Below the pieces are notes generated by a model. It was given only the letters and a program-made list of their open reading frames with translations, did not search any database and was not told the DNA's origin. A program made the position numbers and the translations under genes. From Baylisascaris procyonis (Eukaryota; Nematoda; Chromadorea; Rhabditida; Ascarididae), in assembly GCA_037389465.1 (NCBI GenBank), contig JAZARR010000250.1, forward strand, positions 4,573,001 to 4,637,000: DNA of 64,000 nucleotides. The letters run 5' to 3'. This document shows, one piece after another, positions 54,301 through 64,000 of the stretch. Position 1 is the stretch's first letter; each line of letters begins with the position of its first letter.

Positions 54301-55510
54301 TCTCGCATTCCGAGGGTGCTGTGTAAAGCGATATGTACAAGAGTTGTGTCGGAATGAGAAGTGCTATCAGCAGCTGTTAGCTGCATCTCAGATTTTAATA
54401 TTTAACAAGGTACAAAGCCAGATGTATAAATGATTACAATATGAAAAATGCTCTTATCGAAGTTTAACCTTCATTTGTTGTTTTGTAGTGAAGGTTATTT
54501 ACTTGGCAAGGTGAGTGTATGATTATTCAATGAAATCGTGAGGAATAGTTTGCGCATTTTGAATAGAGTGAATTGTTTAGAAACGACTTTTACGACGATT
54601 GAAGAAGAAGAACGCACAACTTGCAGCAATGGGATTTGATTATTCATTCGATATTGGATCACTCGAGCATCGCTGGGTTAGATTTTTGAAGTTATTTAGG
54701 GCTTTGTAGAACGACAGCAAAGACCTTACGAGAAATGGATAGAAGGCGGTATAGCTTCCCCGCCATCGTCTGAACGGGAGAAGGGAAACGGCATGAAGCT
54801 GGAGTCAACGAGAAAAAAAAGTGAAACCGTTCACTGCTACTTTGGGAATGATTAATTCTTTAAACCCTTGGTGCAGGAGGTGTCCAAAAAATTCGTAAGG
54901 GATAAAGGCAGCTGAGTGTCTGAAATTGGCATGGGGTAGCAGAGTATTTTGGCCTTCTTTCTTTTCCGATTCTCTCCTTTTCTCGTATTGTCTGAAATTT
55001 CGATGATGGTAACAGTGTTGAAAGATTGTGCTGTTGCTTATGACCAGTGCTGCAAGTTATATGGTATATTCATACATTGCATTCAATATTTTAAGGCATG
55101 TTTTTTGTATCTTTTCGTTTGAATGTTTTCCTTCAAGTTGGCGACATTTCTATTCGTCAGTTTCATTAGATGAATGCCGTTGTAAGAGATTTGCTTGAGT
55201 TTATATTTTGATAAGGGACACATAGAACGGGAGTATGAGTATAAAGGATGGTAGATCCTGTGGTTGCAGCAATGCCATGAATTATTTACTCGCCTGTTTG
55301 TCACCTTTGCCTTTGTTTGAAGGTTCCGAAATAAATTTTGCATCCATGTTAGTACGAATGAAGTTATAGATAAAAAAGGAGGAACCAAAGGAAGAAATGC
55401 CTGAGGGAAGCGGTGAAATTACATCCCCGAAAGACGATTCGAGGGGAGACGCGGTAAAACTACCACTTGTGAAGAAAAGGAAGAAGAAGAATCGTCTTTG
55501 TACCAAATGA
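48378..55510 (+). CDS. NIFK: NIFK/Nop15-like nucleolar RRM protein (complete, 5 exons)
   Basis: By family, a nucleolar RNA-binding factor for large-subunit pre-rRNA processing. Exons 48378-48614, 52888-52996, 54054-54199, 54581-54676 and 55370-55510 total 729 bases (242 residues plus stop), all in phase. The single RRM spans about residues 45-120: RNP2 is VIKIRHI, followed by EEELLKYFRQFGKVRRVRVA, with RNP1 KGWAFVSF and then AAETMHGYLMFDKRLIC, matching yeast Nop15 and human NIFK (AETMNNYLFGERLLEC). The tail is basic: RPPIRGARAKKHTRLAGKRK, KRLLRRLKKKNAQLAAMGFD (compare human RLLRKKLAKKGIDYDF) and a final KKRKKKNRLC. The first intron (4.3 kb) appears to use a GC donor, AAG|GCAAGT. Start ATG is the first after the acceptor; a second Met eight codons on is possible. 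Confidence 0.88.
48615..48620 (+). other. GC donor (GCAAGT) of NIFK intron 1
   Basis: Exon 1 ends GTGAAG and is followed by GCAAGT, the consensus of GC-AG introns. Joining here to ACGGGC at 52888 restores the RRM (ARSVK-TGNHKGWAFV) exactly as in homologues. No GT donor nearby keeps the frame. Confidence 0.75.
51197..51446 (+). other. orphan exon-like pair inside NIFK intron 1
   Basis: From about 51209 to 51302 a frame reads VPRMLSVFCIPESFDIRREA then LCRRLEWDSET and ends at a strong GTAAGT donor. A short segment after TGATGTGCAG near 51405 continues in phase as EFEFDYFHT and stop. The codons are coding-like. It does not fit NIFK phase (the intron is phase 0). It could be the end of a nested gene, an old exon, or chance. 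I do not recognise the protein. Confidence 0.25.
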
Positions 55511-55620
55511 TATGCATCGGTTGTAAAGGTGGTCCTTATTGTTGCTCATTGAGTTTCAGCTTTCCTTATATTGTTTATGGCCGATATGTCGCTGCTATTC
55601 TGCAAGGTTGTTTCTATTAA

Positions 55621-55626
55621 AATAAA
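55621..55626 (+). other. polyadenylation signal of NIFK
   Basis: AATAAA 111 bases after the stop codon of the NIFK gene, a normal distance for a nematode 3' UTR. Confidence 0.65.
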
Positions 55627-56639
55627 AATGCTGATGTTGTGTTGATTGTGACATTAACAAATGCATATTTACAAACCGAACCGTTCATTTCGAATCTAAG
55701 ATTTGAAAATTTTTTATTTTTCGTTTCGATACAAAAGTGAACTTTATCGATATTCCACCGTTACATTACAATAATTTAGAAAAGCGGATATTTTGCGGGA
55801 CCTTTGTACGCTTGTGAATTGTGATTTGTCTCTATGTGTCTATTGTTTTCTTTGCTATATGCGTATTGGTTACGTTCCTATAGGTCCAGTCATTTGATAG
55901 GAAAGAAATAGGGGCGTCGGTTCCCATATGCGCGTCTGTCAATTTCAAACAGAATTGCATCGTATGAGATCGGTGGCATCCATTGAAGCAATTGTGGAAT
56001 GGAATACTAAGCAAAGTTTCTCTATCACTATTGTTGTTGTTATTGTTGAAATTTTCATTTCGTGTGCAAAATAAAGAACATTAAAAACAAAAAGAAAGGA
56101 AGCGATGAGCGATTACGATGATCAGAAACCGATGTCATTTAAACACAAATTCATGGATTTCTCGGAGGTTGTAATGCACTAAATGACCGGTAAACGCAAA
56201 GAGGCTAGGCATTAAGACAACATCAAGAGGAAGTTTATTTTACATTCTGACGATTCGAAAAGGAAAGGAAAGTTATGAATTGAACTTAAAGTTGAGACTC
56301 ATAGAAACAGTTGGAAACTACGAGATCATGATAAATTACATCGATTGGAATAAGAGAACGCTGGATCAAATGCAACATTAGAAAAATCGTTAACAATTTT
56401 AAAATGCAATATGTGGTCTAACTCAAGCCAGTGATATTCAAACGATTTTAGAACGAAAATGTACAGACAAATTTCATGGTTGGAGGTGTATGGAACCGGA
56501 GAAACTTTGGGGAGCTATTCACGTGAGAGGTATTTACTCATTTTGCAGCATCCCTGTTTCCGATTTCAGAAACGATACCAAACTGGACAACTATCCAAGA
56601 ATTGGACCATAACAGGCAATGAAAGTCTCCTTATAACGT
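55627..56639. other. intergenic, possible coding relics
   Basis: 56102-56165 reads MSDYDDQKPMSFKHKFMDF before stops. The same frame continues with charged, Lys-rich text broken by several stops up to about 56440. It may be the decayed acidic/basic N-terminus belonging to the RING pseudogene that follows. Nothing else is recognised. Confidence 0.35.
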
Positions 56640-57634
56640 TTAATGCAGTTGTTCTGAATTGTCCGTACAATGCATTTAGCCGTTTTAAATATCCCCCTTG
56701 TCACCAACTCATTATGAGTTCTCCGTCGACGAAAGCTGTGAAAGTTGTCGGTTTCTTACGGTTTGCAATGCAAATCATAAAGTGAAAGCCATCAGTTTCT
56801 CTTTTTTCAACGACGTTATTGAGGACTCCAAGCAAAATTCATTCGCAATTTAAACAATATTTGTTCTTTAGACTCGTTTTCGGCACCAGCTCAATACCAT
56901 GAGTTCAAATGGAAGGGCATTTCCGAATGCTCTACCTGTAGACAGGATCTAGATTCGCAGGAAATGTGCAGTTCGCGTCACCAGATTTCATTCCTTCGGT
57001 GCGCATAGACGGAATGTTGTAAAAGGCAGCTTAATCAAAGACCATGTAAGGGTGGTCGTACGACATGAAAGCGATTGTTTTCCTGGGCAAACGCGAACGA
57101 ACTGTTTGTGGATCGGGCGGCCATCGTATGCGGACGGAGGCTCGATGCTTTCCGTTGATCGCTTCAGTTGAAGGTTTTAAATTCCTGGGTTGTAAGCACG
57201 CTAATCATAGTAGAGGGAGTCGTTGGCCCATATTAGACATTCAGTTGACACAAATTAGCGCAAATTTGGAAATTCGAGTTTTGCTGAAAGCATGTCACTT
57301 GCATGGAGAAAGTTACAATGCCTCTTCATGCACAGGCTTACTTGTACAGCATAACCTTACTAGCAACATTTCCGCAACTATTGTATGTGTCATCAATCTG
57401 ACACTCAACCTTGATGAATTAGAGCTGGAAGAAAAGTTGCTCGGGCGATATGGTAGTGATAGTAATTAGAATCGACAAAAATGTCTACTGGATAAAGTGA
57501 GAGCTGATTATAACAGAATGAGAGAGAGATGCGTAGTTGATTGGTGTTAAATGCAACATGAAGTGACACCAACACAACGATGTGACAAGTCTTTAACTGC
57601 AAATTGTGCTGACAACATACACTTCCTACGATGA
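56640..57634 (+). pseudogene. decayed RING/B-box/coiled-coil (TRIM-like) gene
   Basis: Three frames in succession give the order expected of a TRIM/RBCC ubiquitin-ligase-type protein. At about 56657-56750 the RING start reads NCPYNAFSRFKYPPCHQLI. After a frame change, 56701-56853 gives DESCESCRFLTVCNANHK and FSFFNDVIEDSKQNSFAI, where the last CxxC of a RING would be FxxF. 56871-57008 gives ISECSTCRQDLDSQEMC (B-box-like). 57065-57634 holds GCKHANHSRG, then LLKACHLHGESYNASSCTGL and a helical coil (LDELELEEKLLGRY, KVRADYNRMRERCVVDW), with stops at 57467 and 57548. At least two frame changes plus stops argue for a pseudogene. It runs about 1 kb without an intron while local genes have large ones, so a retrocopy is possible. 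The assignment is by pattern. Confidence 0.5.
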
Positions 57635-58810
57635 GCCCCCACGGCATTTTCCTTGATTACGTCATTCCTCTCAAATTGGTTCGCTTCCAAAATTTTATTT
57701 ACTTCATTCTGACCTTCTTCCTGAGGTACAGCTATATTGGAGCTTGAGGTAGCAGTTATATATATTCTTTTATATTCCTTTTTTCCGTCCAGTATTGTTT
57801 TTTCATCGTTGCAAATCATTTTCTATGATAGAAATTCTTACGGTACTTCTTTAAATATGGATCACTGAGTTCCTTTATTTTACCAAGCGAAGATTATGAA
57901 TACAAAATGAGCATGCGCAAAGGCGAAATCAATAGTCATCTTGACAATTGTTTCTTCTACGATGAGCATTCTCATTGATATAATGGTAAGGGCACATATT
58001 CCCACGTTACTACTTGGGTTAACGATACGATCTATGAAATAGTCACTTTTTACTTTGTGCACTCATATCGATGCCGCATTCACATATCATCATTCGAGTG
58101 GCATATAGACAGTTGTATAGCTATTTAGTCAGTGCAGCATATCGGTGTAGCTGATGATTTTCAGCTTGAAACAAAATAGGTCGCGGTGGCCAGCAGCAGT
58201 ACTCCCTTTTTAGTGATTTTGTGCTTAATTAACGCGATCCTTTAACGCTGCTGTGTCTGGTTTGTTAGTTATCCTTAAGATAACACTGAATCGTTTCGTC
58301 ATTTCAGGCCATCCGATATTAAATTTAATAAAATGAAATGAAATAAATGTTAGCATATTATTTCTCATATTTTACACCTCATTTTTTCAGTAGGTGTTTC
58401 AAGAATACATCTCGTGCTTCCTGTGCTCGTCGAGAAGTGATATAGGTGGTATGAATTGTGAGAAGCCGAGTCGTTAGCCATCTGCTATACTGGAAACTTC
58501 GATTCCGATCTGAGGACACCTCGAAACGCTGACTAATAATCTGCACTTATTGCATGTGGAACGTATCACCGATTTATCGCATGATGAAGGCAGCGATGAG
58601 TTCTATAAGAAAAAGGAATGAAGAGTAATCTTTTTTGCTCAGCTCATTGAATCGTAATATATTCATAAGATGATTTAACCACCATTTTTTTATAAATTTG
58701 ATGTACTTATCGGTGGTTTTTTTTTGCAGAAGAAGAGTTTGGACGGCACGGTTAAGGCTGTAGACGAGTGCTAGCACTATGAAAAGAGAGTAAAAAACGC
58801 GAAAAACTAG
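57635..58810. other. spacer between RING-like fragments
   Basis: 58559-58617 (ITDLSHDEGSDEFYKKKE) and 58733-58775 after TTTTTTTTGCAG (KKSLDGTVKAVDEC) look like acidic N-terminal coding pieces that may precede the next RING fragment. A minus-strand 90-codon frame at 57547-57819 has no supporting context. Otherwise nothing is seen. Confidence 0.35.
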
Positions 58811-59012
58811 TTCGGTTATGAAACAAATATAAGAGGAGAGCGAATCAGTGACGATAACGGCTCCTCAAAGCGATCGGCGACACAAACGTGGATGATCGAT
58901 TCTGTGGGAAGAGTGCGCATCGGCATTTTCCACCAACTAAAAACAAAACCAGATCGATGTTGCTTGATGTGCTCCGACAACTTTGCTTTCATGCCGTCTT
59001 ATCGGCTCATTT
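58811..59012 (+). CDS. exon with start of a RING-type zinc finger (functional or relic unclear)
   Basis: Open without stops from 58811, reading ISDDNGSSKRSATQTWMIDS, then KTKPDRCCLMCSDNFAFMPS and YRLIC, and ending at a consensus GTAAGT donor (59013). The CxxC followed by a DNF...P..LIC pattern fits the first half of a RING finger. The remaining Cys/His ligands would be in the next exon, which I could not find before 59.9 kb. It is either a partial gene relic or the 5' part of a gene with large introns. Confidence 0.4.
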
Positions 59013-59941
59013 GTAAGTGATCGCCCACTCAAATTGCTTGCATATGCCTCCCTGATCTCATTTGAGAACTTTTCAATATTGCTCACTTACAACATTTCAA
59101 TCTATCATCATTTCATTCTTACAACCTCTTTCCTTCCCTCTTCCCCCTCTCTCTCCCAAACATTCTACTTGTGATATAGCTAGGGAAAAACAACTGAACA
59201 ACCAATGGTAACCACTAATATTATGCAATCAGAAGCGTTGGTCGATACGTAAATTATTCAACGACTGATCGTCGAAGAAACTTTATTGCATAGCATTGAA
59301 TTTTCCTCATTATTGTCAAACATGAAAATTAATACTTTTTGTAAATTTTCGAACATCACGATTAGGAATAATGATCGCAGCAAATCGTTCACAGTGATTT
59401 TATTGTTACTATGGTCACTGATTTTATTGTCACTCAATGACAAAAGTGGGAAGCAGTTGCATTTAAACTTCAATTTGTTTCAGTTTATGAATGGTTCATT
59501 TCAAGGAAAATAGCAATTGTTGGCTGTTGAATGGTTATCATCATTGCTGTCACTGAAGCTCACGTCTAATTTCTTCCCCAGTGAACTGCTTCTGTATGTG
59601 ATCATTGCAAAAATCTTGCCACACCGTTTATTTACAGTCAAAATATTTTTTTACTGCTTTTCCTTTTTTATTATTTTGTTGTCGAATGAATAAAAGTTTG
59701 TTTTGCCTATTAGAAAAGCATATCAACCATATGAAACATATGTCACGCAGAGTTGACGAGGTATGGATAACAAATTGGAAGGCTTCTATCGATCGAAATG
59801 ACTTTCTTCACTGCCATTTGTACCATCTTCCTTATAATTAATCTTGTTTCAACATGTTGACCTCAACTCATCCTTATACTGGAAACGAAACAAATTTTAT
59901 GCGAACAAATGAAGAAACGCCTTAACATGTAATTTTTCAAG
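59013..59941. other. nothing recognised
   Basis: AT-rich. The frames at 59286-59513 and 59605-59841 are Leu/Phe or mixed and lack domain features or splice partners. Confidence 0.5.
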
Positions 59942-60300
59942 CCTCGGCTACAACAGCGTTATATGGAAATACGGAGTATGATGTTCGCAAATTTCCCAAA
60001 TGTCGAAACGGAAATTTTTTTTTTCGATTTCGGTGCGTTTGATGTACCATGTGCGATGACATCCTTTTCAACAGTCTTTACGCATTCGAATGTGAGCGAA
60101 GAGAGTGAAGTTTACACGCAATAAATGTTGTCAACAAAATCGAGGCCGTCAGATTCTCTTTTGCGATGGATTCTCGTCGATAAAGGTCGACTTTAATTGA
60201 GGCGAAGTCGAATGAGGACGATATAATCTTATGCGAAAAGAAATCACAACGATTTAGTGAGACTGAAGAAAAGACAATCGGGAGAAGTTTGTGATTCACT
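59942..60300 (+). pseudogene. coding relic, acidic region upstream of RING fragment
   Basis: After TTTTTCAAG, 59942-60124 is open (PRLQQRYMEIRSMMFANFPN, then FDFGAFDVPCAMTSF, then NVSEESEVYTQ, stop). Around 60190-60295 another frame reads IEAKSNEDDIILCEKKSQRF, then SETEEKTIGRS. The composition is protein-like but no domain is recognised. Placed before the RING relic at 61.1 kb, it could be that gene's N-terminal part. Confidence 0.25.
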
Positions 60301-61053
60301 TAACGTTGTGATCGCATTGCAATGATTGTGTCATCTAGATAGGGGTCAAAATTTGAATGCCTCATCTTTCGCTGTGCTACTTTCTCTAATTTCATTCTTG
60401 GCGAAACATGGACATTTACCGTTAAAAAGAGATAAGTATAGTTATAATGATTTTTGGGAGATTCATGGTAAGATTAAATGTAACATATTGTTGGTGTTTA
60501 TACATGATTGCTGATCGCTTTTTGAGTGCTTCGTCGAGTGCAGTAACTCAAACGTTAGCATAGGCCACCAAGTTAATTGTTACCTTTGCTCCACTCAATA
60601 TGATATCCAATGTACTCTACCTATAATTAATAACAAGAATGCGCCTTTGTGCTCTTAGTAGAAATGGTAGGCCTTCTATCTTCATTATTTCACTTCTTCC
60701 AAAAGATACACGTCGAACGATCCTTTAAAATCTTTTGTGTCTCATTGGCCTTACCTCCAGCAGAGTTTTGACGTAGTCTATGTAAGAACTTGAGCCGGTG
60801 GCGGTGAATGAGAGGTGGGGGAAGGAAAGAAGTTGAAATGGAAAGAGAAATTGTTAATCGATCCTTTCAGTGCTTCTTTATTATATTACAGACATTGATA
60901 TCCGACGATTAACGAAACCAAGTAATTGCATTGCAATTGCAACGATAACTTCAGTAATAGACGATTAGTGCAACAAAACGCACATTTGCAATGCTTTTAG
61001 TTGTTTGTTTGCACTAGAGATCTAGCTTAGCGACTTCACATCATCCTTAATGG
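60301..61053. other. spacer, nothing recognised
   Basis: AT-rich sequence with a purine-rich run at 60810-60850. No feature supported. Confidence 0.5.
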
Positions 61054-61512
61054 ATGTGCTTATTGCACAGAGATAACCCGCAAATTGGCTTATTCTCAAA
61101 GGCGATTGCAATTTCGATGTGTTTAACGTTGACATGCGACGTGTGCATCGACAATTATACATCGCTAAACCCCTATCATGCTTTATTTATCGTCAATCGC
61201 TCTCATTCAGCCTCGCTTACCGCCTCAATTCATTCGATTCGGCGATCTTTTTTGTGATGCCGCTCGATTGAATTAGCACCGCCTCTCGTCTGCAATTATC
61301 CAATCGACGATTGGCATACGGTAGAAGGCGTTACAAATCTCTTTAATGCTCAATTAGCGATGTTCAGTTTCGAGTGCAAAGGTGACGATCATATGTCGGA
61401 GACGGCACCTTATAAAGTGAAACGCGAGCGAAGATGGCGTTTTTTTCTCTTGAACGCTCGTTTGTTAAGATGTTCTAATCAAATTATTAAACAATTACGT
61501 GAAAATTATTGA
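61054..61512 (+). pseudogene. RING-finger gene relic
   Basis: One frame runs 152 codons to TGA at 61510 with a single internal TGA at 61255. It contains TCDVCIDNYTSLNPYHALFI, NRSHSASLTASIHSI (where a RING would have NCGHS.C..C), then after the stop CRSIELAPPLVCNYPIDDWH, TVEGVTNLFNAQLA and a basic tail (YKVKRERRWRFF). The first CxxC, the His and the final P.(x)C..PI.D......V..LF.N.QLA spacing resemble RING domains, but several zinc ligands are replaced. The internal stop plus lost ligands support a pseudogene. It resembles the CLMCSDNFAFMPSYRLIC segment at 58.97 kb. Confidence 0.5.
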
Positions 61513-62395
61513 AACTTAGTCTGTAATATACGTTTTTGCACATTGCTTTAAGTGATGATTAGTGACTTTGATTTAGTTTCATATTGTCAGCACATATGCC
61601 TTTGACGTCATTATTAATGCCTTTAACCGAACTTTACAATAAACTTTGTCATTTTGCGAGCAGCTTGAATAGTTTTCTCTTTTCTCGAGTGAAGTTTCCC
61701 ACAAGTCTCAGTGCTTCCTATAGAATTATGCAGCTCACATATTATAGTAACCTTTTACTGCAATAGCTTTTATTATCAGTTAACATCTGTATGGATTCAC
61801 AACGAGAATGAAGTAAAATTTGTTTTATAATTGAAATCGAAAAAACTGAAATCCTTTTAAGCGATCATGTTGCATTAAACGTTAAGCCACACATCTAAGT
61901 GTTTTAAAAAACTTCAAAAGTTTCGAATTTAATGCACAGTGCTTTTCAAAACAGCACTTATGATTCGAATAGATGCGAAAAATTCCCACCGTAAAGCATT
62001 TCAACCAAAAAAACGAAATTTGCATGCAACATAATATCTTAAGGAGTTGGAAAGAATATAGAAATTACCACCGTTCGTTATCAGTATATCATTTTTAATA
62101 ACTGCTCACTTTTTTACATGGTTTATAGTTGCAGAATGCTTATATTTTATATCTTGTGTGTTCGAAATGGCAGCTGTCCTTTTATGTGTCACAATTGGTT
62201 TTTTTATTTGCATATTGTAAAAAATGCTTTATACAGGAAAATATAATCGAATGGAAGGTCTATACGAATGCGTGCAAGTTTCTAATACATCTCTATGGCC
62301 TATTTAATATGATAAACTTCTCTTCCGTCAACAGTGAGTGATTCGTGTAAACGTATGAGAAGGAGCCACGTGCTATTTATAAAAAATATTTTTAG
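61513..62395. other. upstream region of the engrailed gene
   Basis: AT-rich with no coding signal. It probably holds promoter or intron sequence of the homeobox gene. Confidence 0.5.
62391..62395 (+). promoter_or_regulatory. splice acceptor before the engrailed start codon
   Basis: ATATTTTTAG ends at 62395 and the first Met codon is at 62410. This may be a trans-splice site, or a cis acceptor with an upstream coding exon, since the frame stays open to the acceptor (GDGQ-Met). Confidence 0.5.
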
Positions 62396-62409
62396 AAGGA
62401 GACGGCCAA

Positions 62410-63801
62410 ATGGGAATGATGTCAGATTCGGTGGAGGGGCTTTCATCTCCAGAACCATTCAACAGAAGTTCACGTTCACCTCATTCGAGTCCTGAACTCA
62501 AATTCTCCATTCAGAATATTCTCGATCCTGATTTTGGAAAGGTTTCTTAATCAGTGCAATTTATCAAAAATTTATTCCCCTTAATACAGAAAACCCGTAA
62601 ATACTGATGAAGAGTGAAAAACAATGACAATGCTTTCATAGCATGAAAAGTATCCCCACTCTATTAACTTAAAAAAATGCATGCTGAACTTCATTTTAGA
62701 TCTAATTGAAATATAAGAGAAATTTTGAAGGTTGTTGTGCGCAATGCAGCGAAATAGGGCTGCATTGGATTTATATTTAAACTATAAAAATTTGATTGCA
62801 ACGTAAATTTTCATGCAACGAAAAAACATTTCTCCAGGGAGCATCGAATGTTGAGTGCAGTTGGTTATGTAAGCGTATTTCAAAAATAGAACCCTAAAAT
62901 TTTAGTGAAGTAAGTCACCAAAGACAAGTTTTGTTGTGGAACATCGGTTTTTTCTTTCGACTGAGATGCTTATCAACGTTTCAGCATGTGAAAAGCACAA
63001 AAGCAAGCAGCTCGAGGAGTGCTCAAGAGAACATCGGTGTACCATTCCCTGCATGGATCTATTGCACTCGTTACTCAGATCGACCAAGCTCAGGTCTTTC
63101 AAGTGCTGTCATTTGCAATACATTCGAGAGCTCATGCAAATTATCAAAAATTTAGCAGCAATTGTAATTTTCAAATAAAAGCACCTCAAATGTTGGTGCA
63201 ATAATTGAATTAGATAACTGGATAGAACATTATCGAAATAAAAATCATTGTTGTTTCTGGCGGGAGTATTATATGCTTGATGCTTTTTCACCAAAACAGT
63301 AAATCTTTTCCTTTTTCATTTCATCTATATTATACCATTAGATTCATTCTTATGTTTTTCTATGTTGAAAACTTTGAAATGATGGCAAAGTAGCAATAAC
63401 TTCATTGTGGAGGTCAACTGAAATCTAAAACGGAAGGGAAATGTAAATGGATAATCGACTGATAGAATAGTGCGAATATTTGGTGTAAATTTTTTGAGTT
63501 GTGAAAGGACAATGCCATCAGCTAAAAATTTAGTGTTTTTCAGAAAGAATTTGGGAATCTCCCATTTTAACATTTTTCATGACCTTCATCATTCAATCCA
63601 GGGCCTCGATGTAGGCGCGTAAAGAGGAAAGAATCGAACCCGAGCGAAGAAGAGAAACGTCCGCGAACTGCATTCACCGCAGAACAACTCGAGCGGCTCA
63701 AGGAGCAGTTTATGGACAATCGCTACCTCACTGAGAAACGACGTCAGGAACTAGCTCATGAGCTCGGTCTGAATGAATCGCAAATCAAAATTTGGTTCCA
63801 G
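62410..63801 (+). CDS. ceh-16: engrailed homeodomain transcription factor, 3'-truncated by window edge
   Basis: Developmental DNA-binding repressor. Exons 62410-62541, 62985-63093 and 63602-63801 join in phase (0, then 1) for 147 residues. EH1 is [14 protein letters not shown] (residues about 31-43), the Groucho-binding motif and very close to the vertebrate FFIDNILRP(D/E)FG. EH2 is [15 protein letters not shown], giving the Trp contact with Extradenticle/Pbx. EH3 is [10 protein letters not shown]. The homeodomain starts [20 protein letters not shown] and runs to QIKIWFQ (position 50), where a GT donor interrupts it before the Asn51 codon. The missing NKRAKI exon is not in the last 200 bases, so it lies outside. 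The start Met is the first after the acceptor; an additional upstream exon cannot be excluded. Among nematode genes this matches ceh-16 type. Confidence 0.9.
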
Positions 63802-64000
63802 GTTGTGTTTCGATTTCGTTCATTCTTCATTCGTTTAGACGTTGTTGCTCAATATTTTGAGGCAGAAAAGAGAGCGATTGCCGCTCCAAAATGATTCTCT
63901 TCAGGGTCAGGCATTTATAAATGTGCTCTTATCTTGTTATCAGTCTGTATTGGCTATACGTGTGCTCCGAAGTGCTTCCAGAATGCAATCAGGTTCAGCT
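63802..64000 (+). other. engrailed intron, start
   Basis: Begins GTTGTG after the Q50 codon. The apparent continuation of the open frame to 63894 is read-through of the intron, not homeodomain sequence. Confidence 0.8.

Noticed and set aside
63712..63894. Homeodomain frame continuing past 63801
   Set aside because: After WFQ the frame reads VVFRFRSF rather than NKRAKI and a GT donor is present, so this is intron.

Overview
The window reads as nuclear DNA of a nematode with kilobase-scale introns, so more likely a parasitic species than a compact Caenorhabditis-type genome. The case rests on small exons with GT-AG borders and short T-rich TTTCAG-like acceptors, start codons placed directly after such acceptors (the pattern of spliced-leader trans-splicing), and gene content (AFF/AF4 family, STIM, a NIFK/Nop15-type RRM protein, engrailed). 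Most coding sequence lies in exons of 60-500 bases, so long open frames are a poor guide here. I rebuilt gene models by matching exon phases and family motifs.

Layout. (1) 15348 to the left edge, minus strand: an AF4/FMR2-family (AFF) gene of at least 17 coding exons, cut by the window start. All exon phases agree, and the C-terminal homology domain is recognisable. (2) 15.4-28.5 kb: no firm gene; it holds a TA microsatellite, an LTR-like fragment with a short gag-like frame (18.5-19.2 kb), a decayed minus-strand LINE-like reverse transcriptase (21.4-22.8 kb), a 37-base degenerate tandem repeat and a 20-base G tract. (3) 28529-29368, minus: a phase-consistent four-exon candidate for a 122-residue protein of unknown function, starting about 30 bases from the start of the next gene on the other strand. 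(4) 29398-44067, plus: a complete STIM gene (store-operated calcium entry sensor), 12 exons and 599 codons, with a possible shorter C-terminus. (5) 44.1-48.4 kb: no gene seen. (6) 48378-55510, plus: a complete five-exon NIFK/Nop15-like nucleolar RRM gene whose first intron appears to be GC-AG and holds an orphan pair of exon-like segments. (7) 56.6-61.5 kb, plus: fragments of RING/B-box/coiled-coil (TRIM-like) genes, at least two of them broken by stops and frame changes. (8) 62410 to the right edge, plus: the engrailed homeobox gene (ceh-16 type) with EH1, EH2, EH3 and 50 residues of the homeodomain; the last homeodomain exon is outside the window.

The genes do not form a pathway: a transcription-elongation scaffold, an ER calcium sensor, a ribosome-biogenesis factor and a developmental repressor simply sit side by side. 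I found no wholly new system. The most unusual parts are the possible alternative STIM C-termini, the back-to-back divergent starts near 29.38 kb, the decayed RING cluster and the apparent GC-AG introns. All gene models are hand-read from sequence; no search or RNA evidence was available.
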